A DNA stretch of 51,501 nt from Candidatus Kosakonia sp. 282A-S69 (lineage in GTDB: Bacteria; Pseudomonadota; Gammaproteobacteria; Enterobacterales; Enterobacteriaceae): positions 1,205,356-1,256,856 of the forward strand of contig NZ_JAROAU010000003.1 in the NCBI RefSeq assembly GCF_029433855.1, written 5' to 3'. Positions 1 through 8,277 of this stretch are shown here, piece by piece (the first letter of the stretch is position 1; every line of letters starts with the position of its first letter). Both the position numbers and the translations under genes were made by a program. The notes under the pieces are model-generated. The model saw nothing but the letters and a program-made list of their open reading frames with translations, was not told the DNA's origin and did not search any database.

Positions 1-536
1 ACAACCAGACTGCTACCGCTAAATCTTACAACTTCCAGGTTGGCGCGAAAGATGGCGAAACCATCAGCATCTCCATGGACAGCGCAGCTGGCTGGAACCT
101 GGCTTCTGCAAGCGGTTCTACTACCGTTTCTCCGACTGGTGGTGTTTACCATAACACCCGTGCTGCTGCTTCTCTGGCCGCTGTTGCAGGTAACGCTCGT
201 AGCGTTGCTGCCGTTGGTTTCGACGTTGTCTCTGGTAAAATCACTGGCACCGCTGCTGGTACTGGCTCTCCGCTGAAAGATATCGATGCTGCTATCAAAG
301 CTGTTGATACTCAGCGTAGCTCCCTGGGTGCGTCCCAGAACCGTTTCGAATCGACTATCACTAACCTGAGCAACACGGTAAGCAACCTGTCCGCAGCGCG
401 CAGCCGTATTCAGGATTCTGATTACGCGACTGAAGTGTCCAACATGTCCCGTGCGCAGATTCTGCAGCAGGCTGGCTCTTCTGTACTGGCTCAGGCGAAC
501 CAGGTTCCGCAGACCATGTTGTCCCTGCTGCGTTAA
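1..536 (+). CDS. fliC: Flagellin, C-terminal part (5' end outside window)
   Basis: Filament subunit of the flagellum, exported through the flagellar type III apparatus. The reading frame is open from base 3 and ends with TAA at 534-536. About 177 residues are visible. The first ~80 are rich in Ala, Val, Ser, Thr and Gly, as in the surface-exposed variable domain. The last ~90 are the conserved D1/D0 helices: the segment with [11 protein letters not shown], then [15 protein letters not shown], ending QTMLSLLR. No methionine start belongs here because the gene runs in from the left. The neighbouring glycosyltransferase-like gene at 678 suggests that the Ser/Thr-rich exposed region may be modified; this is inference. 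The identity as flagellin is certain from the C-terminus. Confidence 0.97.
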   Translation, partial: NQTATAKSYNFQVGAKDGETISISMDSAAGWNLASASGSTTVSPTGGVYHNTRAAASLAAVAGNARSVAAVGFDVVSGKITGTAAGTGSPLKDIDAAIKAVDTQRSSLGASQNRFESTITNLSNTVSNLSAARSRIQDSDYATEVSNMSRAQILQQAGSSVLAQANQVPQTMLSLLR

Positions 537-570
537 TAACGCAAAAACAATCTGTAAAATTAGCATCAAA

Positions 571-602
571 AATAACGGGTATTTTGCCCGTTATTTTTTT
601 TT
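571..602 (+). terminator. Rho-independent terminator of fliC
   Basis: A 9-bp stem AATAACGGG (571-579) pairs with CCCGTTATT (587-595) and runs into a long T tract that continues to about 610. In E. coli the fliC 3' end is also the source of the small RNA FliX; whether the same processing occurs here cannot be seen. Confidence 0.9.
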
Positions 603-677
603 ATTTTTTTTACCATTGGTGCAATCCTGCGCATACGGTGTTTCCTCTGTATGCTCGTCACAATTATGGAGCGCCAT

Positions 678-3600
678 ATGAAGCAAAGACTTACCTGGCC
701 TGCAGCACCCAAAAAAACCACTACCGCTTACAAAAGCAAAACCGAGCAAGTGTTAGCGTATCTGTCCGATCAGCCTGAGAAGGCGCTGGAGATTGCGCAA
801 AAATTGGTTATTCAAAACAAGAACGATCCTTTTCTACTATTGCTGATTGGCAAAGCGTATCAGAAGATGGGCAACTTTCCTCAGGCAGAAAAAAACTACA
901 ATCACGCCCTTGAACTCAATAAATACTATGAAGACGCGATTCATGCGCGAGTTGATTTGCTTGATCAGAATGAGCGTTATGATGAAGCTGCGACAGTGCT
1001 GAATGACGCGATAGCTTCTCTGGGCAAGTCGAAATCGCTCGGCTTACGCGCATTTCTGGCTTCAACGTTACTGAAGCAGAAAAAATATGAGCAGGCCGTT
1101 GAGCTCTATAAAGAATTGCTTGAAGAAGAACCCGGCAACTGGTTGCACTGGAATAATCTTGGCATGATCTACCAGGATCAGAGCCTGTTCGACGATATGG
1201 ATCTTGCTTTCATTGAAGCAGCCAAATATACAACAGACGATCCCATTCCTTTCTATAACAGAATTGTCGGCGCGCACTACAATCCCAAATTCACCGCTGA
1301 AGAGATTCTGGCGATGTGCCAGGAGTGGCAGACGAAGTTCGCAGTACGTCAAAAACCACGAATCGAAGCCAGGAATAAAGATAAAAATAAACGTATACGT
1401 ATCGGCATGATTTCAGACGGTTTTCGACTGCATCCGGTTGGAAACATGATCACCTTAGCGCTGTCTGGCGTACCTGCGTCACAGCTGGAGTTTTACGCTT
1501 ATAGCACTAACTTTAGGAATGATCATATTACTCAACGTATCAAGCGTTTCTGCACAAAATGGATGGTTGTCGAAAACTATTCAGTAGATAAGCTCGATAG
1601 CATTATTCGTGAGGATGAGATCGACATCTTATTGGATTTGAGTGGCTACAACTCGAATAGCTGCATGCGCAATTTCCAGCTTGCTCCTGCGCCTGTTCAG
1701 ATTAAATGGGTCGGTGGGCTGATTAGCAGCACCGGATTGCAGACCATGGATTATCTTATCAGCGACAATATCGAGACGCCTGAAGGCAGTGATACGCTCT
1801 ACACAGAAAAGCTTATCAGAATGCCGAATGATTATATCTGTTACGATCCGCCAGTCTATTTGCCTGCTCTGGCGGATAACCCAGTTAAGCGTAACGGGTA
1901 TTTCACCTTTGGTTGCTTTAACAACGCGACGAAAATTAATGATGTGTTGCTGCAGCAATGGTCTGTCATTATGCACGCTGTTCCGGATTCACGTCTCTTC
2001 TTGAAAAGCTTCAACTTCGAGAATGAAGGTCTGCAGGCGCGTGTTCTGTCTCAGCTTGAGGCGTATGGTATTTCACGTGAACGCGTGCGTATCGAAGGAA
2101 GCTCTGCGCATAAAGATCTGCTGGCGTGCTACAACGATGTTGATATTGCACTTGATCCGTGGCCCTATTCGGGCGGATTGACGACCTGTGAAGCGATGAT
2201 TATGGGCGTTCCAGTGGTTACCTTGCCAGGCCCAACTTTCGCGGGCCGCCATTCGGCCACACATCTTACCAATGCAGGTATGCAGGAACTGGTTGCGGAG
2301 AACTGGGAGCACTACATCAATATCGTGGTGGGGCTTACGCAAGATTTGAGCAGTTTGACGATTATTCGCCAGCATTTACGTGAAATCCTAATCAAGTCAC
2401 CGGTATGTGACGGTGAGAAGTTTGCGCTGCACTTTTCTAATGCAATGCGCGCTATCTGGCAAAGATACTGTGATGGAAAAGCCCCGGAAGCGCTTACACT
2501 TACTGAAGATAAGGGACCACAATTCCTCGATGAAGCTGAGCCGGTCATGCTCCAGCAGCCAGAACCGGGTTCAGTGACTCTGCAGAAAGAAGGCGATGAA
2601 GAGTTTAGTTTCCTTCTGAGTGGCAAAATCGTCACGGTTGATTACGGCGCACTCTTTGCCAGAAGTGATAGATTTGTTTCGCTTCACGCCACTGACGCAC
2701 TTCAGACAATCATTATGGATATTGCTGGTAACGTGCGCGATGACGAGCTGCCTGCACGCAAAAATGATATTTTTCATACCAAGCTCTATATTTTTGGCAA
2801 CGGTGAGCCTGCTAAGGTCAATATTTGTCTCGATCCAGCATATAGCAGCGATTTAAGGCCAGCTTTAGAGCTTGAGGGACATAAAGTGGTGGCTGAGGTT
2901 GTTGCTCATACTGAGAAGCTTGATGATATCGAAAGCTTACAGCGGGTTGAGTGGCTAATTGTGAATAACCGTTTTAATTTGCGCGATCTGTTTACGTATG
3001 GCGCAAATAAAATCAGCCAGAGCCTGGTTTTAGATATCCGAATGACATTTGAGCCTACTCACCAGGGACAAATGACTTATGACGAGATTTGTAGCGTGCT
3101 GCGGGAAATGGGCTTTATTTTCCACTCGTTTAATGAGATTCAATATGCCGAGGCTGGCAGTAAAGCAATGCCTGACGTGTTATCGCCAACCCAGATGGTG
3201 GCAGCGAATATGTTGTTCATTCCTGGAAAGGAAAAACTGACCGCTCTTTCGGCTGGGCAGCGGGAAAAGCTTGGCTTTATTATGCATATGGCTTACAGCA
3301 TCACCGATGTAGCTTACTCGGTGCTTATGATGAATGACAAAGAGCGTGCAGCTAAATTTTTGTCCGCACTTAATCCTCATAGCGAAGCGATGGCTGAAGA
3401 GCGTGCGGATGACGAACCTGCGTTTCTCATTCCTGAGATGCCACGAATGTCAGCAGAAGAGCGTGAGATGTTCGAAAAATATCTTAAAAAAACGAAAAGA
3501 TATTATGAGTTTGGTAGCGGCGGTTCCACAAAATTAGCTACCAGGCATGGTGTTGAAGTCTTCGGCGTTGAAAGTGATAAATTCTGGGTAGAAACGTTAC

Positions 3601-4001
3601 GCGATGAGGCGGGGCCTTTGTGTAACGTTGATTACGTCGACATTGGGCCTACGAAAGAGTGGGGCTACCCGATTGATGAAACGGACAACAATAAGTTTCC
3701 TGATTACAGTGAAGCAATTATGCGTTACGAAAATGGGTTCGACGTTATTCTGATTGACGGGCGTTTTCGTGTTGCATGTACATTAAATGCCATAAAGCAT
3801 ACGCTGAAACATCAGCCGGCCAGGCAAAAAACGGTAATTATTATTCATGACTTTTGGGATCGACCGAATTATCACGTGGTGTTGAGGTTTCTCGATGTAG
3901 TCGATAGTGCGGAGAGTCTGGGGGTATTTAAGCTCAAGAAAAAAATTGACCTTAAACACCTTGATGAATTACTTGAAGAGTATAAGTACGTCACGGCCTA
4001 G
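678..4001 (+). CDS. TPR / O-GlcNAc-transferase-like glycosyltransferase with C-terminal methyltransferase-like domains, probable flagellin-modifying enzyme
   Basis: Predicted 1107-residue cytoplasmic protein. Upstream in-frame ATGs exist at 651 and 666, but the ATG at 678 is chosen because GGAG (668-671) sits 6 bases before it. Residues ~20-210 look like tetratricopeptide repeats (e.g. LLIGKAYQKMGNFPQAEKNY, then WLHWNNLGMIYQDQ). Residues ~225-570 match the SPINDLY/OGT (GT41-like) catalytic region: RIGMISDGFRLHPVG, DILLDLSGYN, GYFTFGCFNNATKIN, DPWPYSGGLTTCEA, GVPVVTLPGPTFAGRHS. Residues ~620-860 resemble a degenerate FkbM-type methyltransferase fold. Residues ~930-1100 carry a class I SAM-methyltransferase-like pattern: YYEFGSGGSTKLA, then VFGVES, then DVILIDGRFRVAC. 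The gene lies between fliC and fliA, so flagellin Ser/Thr glycosylation, perhaps with sugar methylation, is the likely role. The donor sugar is unknown. Base composition appears more AT-rich than the flanking genes, suggesting acquisition. Confidence 0.85.
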   Translation: MKQRLTWPAAPKKTTTAYKSKTEQVLAYLSDQPEKALEIAQKLVIQNKNDPFLLLLIGKAYQKMGNFPQAEKNYNHALELNKYYEDAIHARVDLLDQNERYDEAATVLNDAIASLGKSKSLGLRAFLASTLLKQKKYEQAVELYKELLEEEPGNWLHWNNLGMIYQDQSLFDDMDLAFIEAAKYTTDDPIPFYNRIVGAHYNPKFTAEEILAMCQEWQTKFAVRQKPRIEARNKDKNKRIRIGMISDGFRLHPVGNMITLALSGVPASQLEFYAYSTNFRNDHITQRIKRFCTKWMVVENYSVDKLDSIIREDEIDILLDLSGYNSNSCMRNFQLAPAPVQIKWVGGLISSTGLQTMDYLISDNIETPEGSDTLYTEKLIRMPNDYICYDPPVYLPALADNPVKRNGYFTFGCFNNATKINDVLLQQWSVIMHAVPDSRLFLKSFNFENEGLQARVLSQLEAYGISRERVRIEGSSAHKDLLACYNDVDIALDPWPYSGGLTTCEAMIMGVPVVTLPGPTFAGRHSATHLTNAGMQELVAENWEHYINIVVGLTQDLSSLTIIRQHLREILIKSPVCDGEKFALHFSNAMRAIWQRYCDGKAPEALTLTEDKGPQFLDEAEPVMLQQPEPGSVTLQKEGDEEFSFLLSGKIVTVDYGALFARSDRFVSLHATDALQTIIMDIAGNVRDDELPARKNDIFHTKLYIFGNGEPAKVNICLDPAYSSDLRPALELEGHKVVAEVVAHTEKLDDIESLQRVEWLIVNNRFNLRDLFTYGANKISQSLVLDIRMTFEPTHQGQMTYDEICSVLREMGFIFHSFNEIQYAEAGSKAMPDVLSPTQMVAANMLFIPGKEKLTALSAGQREKLGFIMHMAYSITDVAYSVLMMNDKERAAKFLSALNPHSEAMAEERADDEPAFLIPEMPRMSAEEREMFEKYLKKTKRYYEFGSGGSTKLATRHGVEVFGVESDKFWVETLRDEAGPLCNVDYVDIGPTKEWGYPIDETDNNKFPDYSEAIMRYENGFDVILIDGRFRVACTLNAIKHTLKHQPARQKTVIIIHDFWDRPNYHVVLRFLDVVDSAESLGVFKLKKKIDLKHLDELLEEYKYVTA

Positions 4002-4026
4002 GTTTTCTCGTCAATATAGCTCCTAT

Positions 4027-4062
4027 CAAAATGTCCCGTTTTTTACAAAGCGGGATATTTTG
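4027..4062 (+). terminator. Strong hairpin after the glycosyltransferase gene (possible terminator)
   Basis: A 12-base arm CAAAATGTCCCG (4027-4038) pairs with CGGGATATTTTG (4051-4062) with one G-T wobble. The stem can extend by about four more pairs into the loop. There is no separate T tract after the stem, only the TTTT at 4058-4061 in the 3' arm, so termination is plausible but not certain. The symmetry would let it act on either strand. Confidence 0.55.
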
Positions 4063-4230
4063 TTGAGGAGGATAATGTGAAAAATTATCCTATCAGATTA
4101 CGTAAAAGGCTGATTTAACTTAAGAAATGGTATTTTTCATGGTTCGATAATTTCTTTGGAGCGTCAAACTAGCTCTCTAACTAGCAAAATAACCCCTCAT
4201 TTCAGCCACTATTCAACCAATCAAAATCAC

Positions 4231-4257
4231 TACAGAATCGGATAATCATGCCGATAA
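4231..4257 (+). promoter_or_regulatory. Sigma-28 (FliA) type promoter of fliA
   Basis: A perfect sigma-28 -10 element GCCGATAA lies at 4250-4257. Eleven bases upstream, TACAGAAT (4231-4238) matches the -35 consensus TAAAGTTT at five of eight positions. It lies 25 bases before the fliA start, consistent with the autoregulated fliA promoter known in E. coli and Salmonella. A class 2 FlhDC-dependent promoter is expected in the same region but I could not delimit it. Confidence 0.75.
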
Positions 4258-4282
4258 CTCAATTAACGCAGGGCTGTTTATC

Positions 4283-5002
4283 GTGAATTCACTCTATACC
4301 GCTGATGGTGTAATGGATAAACACTCGCTGTGGCAACGTTATGTTCCTCTAGTGCGTCATGAAGCATTGCGCCTGCAGGTGCGTTTGCCAGCGAGTGTGG
4401 AACTGGACGACCTGCTACAGGCGGGCGGCATCGGTCTATTGAATGCAGTAGATCGTTATGACGCTCTGCAAGGAACGGCATTTACCACTTACGCAGTACA
4501 GCGTATTCGTGGGGCTATGTTGGACGAGTTGCGCAGCCGCGATTGGGTGCCACGCAGTGTCCGACGTAATGCCCGCGAAGTGGCGCAGGCAATGGGGCAA
4601 CTAGAGCAAGAGCTGGGACGTAACGCGTCGGAAACCGAAGTCGCGCAGCGTCTTGGGATTCCTGTCGAGGAGTACCGTCAGATGTTGCTCGATACGAATA
4701 ATAGCCAACTCTTCTCCTATGACGAATGGCGCGAAGAGCACGGCGACAGTATCGAGCTGGTGACGGAAGATCATCAACAGGAAAACCCGTTATTCCAGTT
4801 AATGGAGAGTAATTTACGCCACCGGGTGATGGAAGCAATCGAGTCGCTGCCCGAGCGTGAACAACTTGTCCTGACGCTGTACTACCAGGAGGAGCTGAAT
4901 CTCAAAGAGATCGGTGCCGTGCTGGAAGTCGGGGAATCGCGAGTCAGCCAGCTCCATAGTCAGGCCATTAAGCGCTTACGTACTAAGCTGGGTAAGTTAT
5001 AG
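4283..5002 (+). CDS. fliA: RNA polymerase sigma factor for flagellar operons (sigma-28)
   Basis: Alternative sigma factor that directs RNA polymerase to late flagellar and chemotaxis promoters and is held inactive by FlgM until the hook is complete. The 239-residue product has the same length as E. coli FliA. Region 2 is visible at residues ~15-95 (VELDDLLQAGGIGLLNAVDRY, then AVQRIRGAMLDELR). Region 3 follows, and region 4 is at the C-terminus (LVLTLYYQEELNLKEIGAVL, then SRVSQLHSQAIKRLR). The start is GTG at 4283, as in E. coli, where the N-terminus MNSLYTA is conserved. It is followed 62 bases later by fliZ, in the usual fliAZ order. The tar promoter in this window is a clear target. Confidence 0.97.
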   Translation: MNSLYTADGVMDKHSLWQRYVPLVRHEALRLQVRLPASVELDDLLQAGGIGLLNAVDRYDALQGTAFTTYAVQRIRGAMLDELRSRDWVPRSVRRNAREVAQAMGQLEQELGRNASETEVAQRLGIPVEEYRQMLLDTNNSQLFSYDEWREEHGDSIELVTEDHQQENPLFQLMESNLRHRVMEAIESLPEREQLVLTLYYQEELNLKEIGAVLEVGESRVSQLHSQAIKRLRTKLGKL

Positions 5003-5064
5003 GTTGGTGATACTGCATCGCCCCTGGTAAATGCTGTACAACGCATTGACAACCAGGAGTTATC

Positions 5065-5616
5065 ATGACGATGCAGCAATCCAAAAGACGGCCACTAAGC
5101 CGCTACCTTAAAGACTTTAAACACAGCCAAACGCATTGTGCTCACTGCCACAAACTGCTCGACCGCATTACACTGGTCCGCCGGGGCGAGATCGTCAACA
5201 AAATCGCGATTTCGCGCCTGGACATGTTGTTAGATGAAGCCGCGTGGCTACAAGAGCAAAAAGAGTGGGTGGCACTCTGTCGCTTCTGTGGCGATCTGCA
5301 CTGCAAAGAGCAGAGCGATTTCTTCGATATCATCGGCTTTAAGCAATACCTTTTCGAACAAACTGAGATGAGCCACGGTACGGTGCGCGAATATGTCGTG
5401 CGTCTACGCCGCCTCGGCAACCATCTCACTGAACTGAATATCTCCCGCCAGCTGCTGGAAGAGGGGTTCCTTGATGAGAACCTCGAACCCTGGCTACCTG
5501 CGACCAGCACCAATAACTATCGCATCGCTTTGCGCAAATATGCGCAGTTTAAAGCCCAACAACGCTTTACTGGCGCGCAAAAGATCGCTGTCGGCGCGAC
5601 ATCTGATATATATTAA
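5065..5616 (+). CDS. fliZ: Flagellar regulatory protein FliZ
   Basis: DNA-binding regulator that favours motility: it antagonises sigma-S promoters and raises FlhDC activity in enteric bacteria. The product is 183 residues, the E. coli length. Conserved segments include RRPLSRYLKDFKHSQTHCAHC, with a CxxC pair, and the integrase-like DNA-binding part TEMSHGTVREYVVRLRRLGN followed by STNNYRIALRKY. It ends in the conserved SDIY. The start ATG at 5065 has AGGAG (5055-5059) ahead of it. It lies downstream of fliA and is expected to be cotranscribed with it. No terminator was seen in the 80 bases before tcyJ, so read-through into tcyJ is possible. Confidence 0.96.
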   Translation: MTMQQSKRRPLSRYLKDFKHSQTHCAHCHKLLDRITLVRRGEIVNKIAISRLDMLLDEAAWLQEQKEWVALCRFCGDLHCKEQSDFFDIIGFKQYLFEQTEMSHGTVREYVVRLRRLGNHLTELNISRQLLEEGFLDENLEPWLPATSTNNYRIALRKYAQFKAQQRFTGAQKIAVGATSDIY

Positions 5617-5696
5617 AAAAGAATGTGTTATCAGGCCGCGGCTGCGCTTAGCGCGAAGACGCGGCGCGCTATAGCGAATCTCTTAGTGGGGGAAGA

Positions 5697-6497
5697 ATGA
5701 AACTAGCACTTTTGGGTCGTCAGGCATTGATGGGCGTTATGGCTGTCGCGCTGGTGGCCGGTATGAGCGTGAAAACCTTTGCCGCGGAAAATCTGCTGAA
5801 TAAAGTCAAAGAGCGCGGCACGTTATTGGTTGGGCTGGAGGGCACCTATCCGCCATTCAGCTTCCAGGGTGATGATGGCAAGCTGACCGGGTTTGAGGTG
5901 GAGTTCGCCGAGGCGCTGGCTCAGCACCTGGGCGTAAAAGCGTCGCTGAAGCCCACAAAATGGGACGGCATGCTGGCCTCGCTGGACTCAAAGCGCATCG
6001 ACGTGGTGATAAACCAGGTGACCATCTCCGATGAGCGCAAGAAAAAATATGACTTCTCAACGCCGTACACCGTTTCCGGTATTCAGGCGCTGGTGAAAAA
6101 AGGCAATGAAGGCAGCATCAAAACACCTGCCGATCTGAAAGGTAAGAAAGTCGGCGTCGGCCTTGGCACCAACTATGAAGAGTGGCTGCGCAAAAATGTG
6201 CAGGGCGTCGATATTCGTACCTACGATGATGACCCGACCAAATACCAGGATCTGCGCGTAGGCCGTATTGACGCCATTCTGGTTGATCGTCTGGCGGCGC
6301 TGGATCTGGTGAAGAAAACCAAAGATACGCTGGCGGTTGTCGGTGATGCCTTCTCCCGTCAGGAGTCTGGCGTGGCGGTGCGCAAGGGCAACGATGACCT
6401 GCTGAAAGCGATCGATGCGGCCATTGCCGAAATGCAGAAAGATGGCACTATGAAGGCGCTGTCGGAGAAGTGGTTCGGTGCGGATGTCACGAAGTAA
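5697..6497 (+). CDS. tcyJ: L-cystine-binding periplasmic protein
   Basis: Solute-binding subunit of the TcyJLN cystine ABC importer (also called FliY). It is 266 residues long, as in E. coli. A typical Sec signal peptide ends near residue 29 (…GMSVKTFAAE). The mature part is a family 3 amino-acid-binding protein: GTLLVGLEGTYPPFSFQGDD near the start, ITISDERKKKYDFSTPY-type hinge motif (here VTISDERKKKYDFS), and the closing segment KDGTMKALSEKWFG. The start ATG at 5697 follows GGGGGAAGA. It has its own terminator downstream, so the binding protein can be made in excess over the permease genes that follow dcyD. Confidence 0.95.
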   Translation: MKLALLGRQALMGVMAVALVAGMSVKTFAAENLLNKVKERGTLLVGLEGTYPPFSFQGDDGKLTGFEVEFAEALAQHLGVKASLKPTKWDGMLASLDSKRIDVVINQVTISDERKKKYDFSTPYTVSGIQALVKKGNEGSIKTPADLKGKKVGVGLGTNYEEWLRKNVQGVDIRTYDDDPTKYQDLRVGRIDAILVDRLAALDLVKKTKDTLAVVGDAFSRQESGVAVRKGNDDLLKAIDAAIAEMQKDGTMKALSEKWFGADVTK

Positions 6498-6510
6498 TCG
6501 TGCTCTGCTA

Positions 6511-6540
6511 AAAAAAGGCGCTTAATCAAGCGCCTTTTTT
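6511..6540 (+). terminator. Rho-independent terminator of tcyJ
   Basis: An A-rich stem AAGGCGCTT pairs with AAGCGCCTT around a short AATC-type loop and is followed by T6. The symmetric A and T flanks make it usable in both directions. Confidence 0.9.
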
Positions 6541-6604
6541 ATTGCGGCGGATATTTCCGTGCATAATAAAACCATTACGTATCCGTGCAGCTTCAGGAGG
6601 TTGT

Positions 6605-7591
6605 ATGCCCTTGCACACTTTAACCCGTTTTCCTCGCCTTGAGTTTATCGGCGCGCCGACGCCGCTCGACTATTTGCCGCGCTTATCGGATTACCTTGGT
6701 CGCGACATTTATATCAAACGCGATGATGTGACGCCGCTGGCGATGGGCGGTAACAAGCTGCGTAAGCTGGAGTTTCTCGCCGCCGATGCGCTGCGCGAAG
6801 GGGCTGATACGCTGGTTACCGCCGGCGCAATCCAGTCCAACCATGTGCGCCAGACGGCGGCGGTCGCGGCGAAGCTCGGCCTGCACTGCGTCGCGCTGCT
6901 GGAGAACCCGACCGGAACCCGCGCGGAAAACTATCTCACCAACGGCAACCGCCTGCTGCTCGATCTCTTTAATGCGCAGATTGAGATGTGCGACGCGCTC
7001 ACCGATCCGACGGCTCAGCTCAGCGAGCTGGCAACGCGCATTGAAGCGCAGGGGTTTCGCCCCTATGTGGTGCCGGTGGGCGGCTCTAACGCGCTGGGGG
7101 CGATGGGCTATGTCGAGAGCGCGCTGGAGATTGCCCAGCAGTGTGAAGGGGTGCTCGGCCTCTCCTCGGTGGTTGTCGCTTCCGGCAGCGCGGGTACCCA
7201 TGCCGGGCTGGCAGTGGGGCTTGAACAGCTGATGCCGGAGGTGGAGCTGATTGGCGTCACCGTCTCGCGCAGCGTTGCGGAGCAGAAACCGAAGGTCGTC
7301 ACGCTACAACAGGAGATTGCCCGTCAACTTGAGCTGCAGGCGCAGGCGGATATCCTGCTGTGGGATGACTACTACGCGCCAGGTTACGGGCTGCCTAATG
7401 ATGAAGGGATGGAAGCGGTAAAACTGCTGGCGCGCCTTGAAGGGATACTGCTCGATCCGGTTTATACCGGCAAAGCGATGGCCGGTCTGCTTGACGGTAT
7501 TGAGCAGAAGCGCTTTAAAGATGACGGCCCTATTTTATTTGTACACACGGGCGGCGCACCGGCGCTCTTTGCCTACCATCCTCACCTTTAA
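6605..7591 (+). CDS. dcyD: D-cysteine desulfhydrase
   Basis: Pyridoxal-phosphate enzyme that splits D-cysteine into pyruvate, sulfide and ammonia. The open frame extends upstream to 6542, but the ATG at 6605 has AGGAGG at 6595-6600 and gives 328 residues, the E. coli length. The PLP-binding lysine is K51 in [13 protein letters not shown]. The substrate-side motif [19 protein letters not shown] and the phosphate loop [13 protein letters not shown] are present, and it ends with [10 protein letters not shown]. The cystine permease genes follow 17 bases later, so this forms a cystine import and cysteine detoxification unit: tcyJ-dcyD-tcyL-tcyN. Confidence 0.95.
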   Translation: MPLHTLTRFPRLEFIGAPTPLDYLPRLSDYLGRDIYIKRDDVTPLAMGGNKLRKLEFLAADALREGADTLVTAGAIQSNHVRQTAAVAAKLGLHCVALLENPTGTRAENYLTNGNRLLLDLFNAQIEMCDALTDPTAQLSELATRIEAQGFRPYVVPVGGSNALGAMGYVESALEIAQQCEGVLGLSSVVVASGSAGTHAGLAVGLEQLMPEVELIGVTVSRSVAEQKPKVVTLQQEIARQLELQAQADILLWDDYYAPGYGLPNDEGMEAVKLLARLEGILLDPVYTGKAMAGLLDGIEQKRFKDDGPILFVHTGGAPALFAYHPHL

Positions 7592-7608
7592 CGCAGGCAA
7601 AAACCAGA

Positions 7609-8277
7609 ATGCAAGAGAGCCTACAACTCGTTATCGACTCCGCCCCCTATCTGCTGAAGGGCGCGGTCTTCACGCTACAGCTCAGTATCGGCGGCATGTT
7701 TTTTGGCCTGCTGCTCGGCTTTTTACTGGCGCTAATGCGCATGTCGAAGCTGCTGCCGCTGCGCTGGCTGGCGCGTTTCTACATCTCTATATTTCGCGGC
7801 ACGCCGCTTATCGCCCAGCTCTTTATGATCTACTACGGCTTACCGCAGTTCGGCATTGAACTTGATCCGATCCCATCGGCGATGATTGGCCTCTCCCTCA
7901 ATACGGCGGCTTATGCGGCAGAGACCCTGCGTGCGGCGATTTCGTCAATTGATAAAGGGCAGTGGGAAGCCGCGGCGAGTATCGGTATGACACCGTGGCA
8001 GACTCTGCGGCGCGCCATTCTCCCGCAGGCGGCGCGCGTCGCATTGCCTCCGCTCAGTAACAGCTTCATTAGCCTGGTGAAAGATACGTCGCTGGCGGCA
8101 ACTATTCAGGTGCCGGAGCTGTTTCGCCAGGCGCAGCTGATCACCTCGCGCACGCTGGAGGTCTTCACCATGTATCTGGCAGCGTCGCTGATTTATTGGG
8201 TGATGGCGACGGTGCTCTCGACGCTGCAGAACTACTTTGAAAACCAGCTTAACCGGCAGGAGCAGGATCCGAAATGA
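7609..8277 (+). CDS. tcyL: L-cystine ABC transporter permease
   Basis: Inner-membrane subunit of the TcyJLN cystine importer (YecS). It is 222 residues, the same as E. coli. Several hydrophobic helices are visible (for example GGMFFGLLLGFLLALMRM). The polar-amino-acid permease motif IFRGTPLIAQLFMIYYGLPQ is present, as is the cytoplasmic EAA loop (WEAAASIGMTPWQTLRRAIL) that docks on the ATPase. Its last codon overlaps the tcyN start by four bases (ATGA), implying translational coupling. Confidence 0.96.
   Translation: MQESLQLVIDSAPYLLKGAVFTLQLSIGGMFFGLLLGFLLALMRMSKLLPLRWLARFYISIFRGTPLIAQLFMIYYGLPQFGIELDPIPSAMIGLSLNTAAYAAETLRAAISSIDKGQWEAAASIGMTPWQTLRRAILPQAARVALPPLSNSFISLVKDTSLAATIQVPELFRQAQLITSRTLEVFTMYLAASLIYWVMATVLSTLQNYFENQLNRQEQDPK

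Noticed and set aside
651-677. Upstream start of the glycosyltransferase gene at 651 or 666
   Set aside because: Neither has a ribosome binding site, whereas GGAG is correctly spaced before the ATG at 678.
5617-5696. GC-rich stretch between fliZ and tcyJ as a REP element
   Set aside because: It contains GCGC-rich inverted pieces but does not match the REP consensus seen elsewhere in the window.
6683-7201. Long reverse-strand frame opposite dcyD
   Set aside because: It lies fully antisense to a certain gene of high GC third position; the composition (many His, Arg, Gln) is typical of shadow frames.
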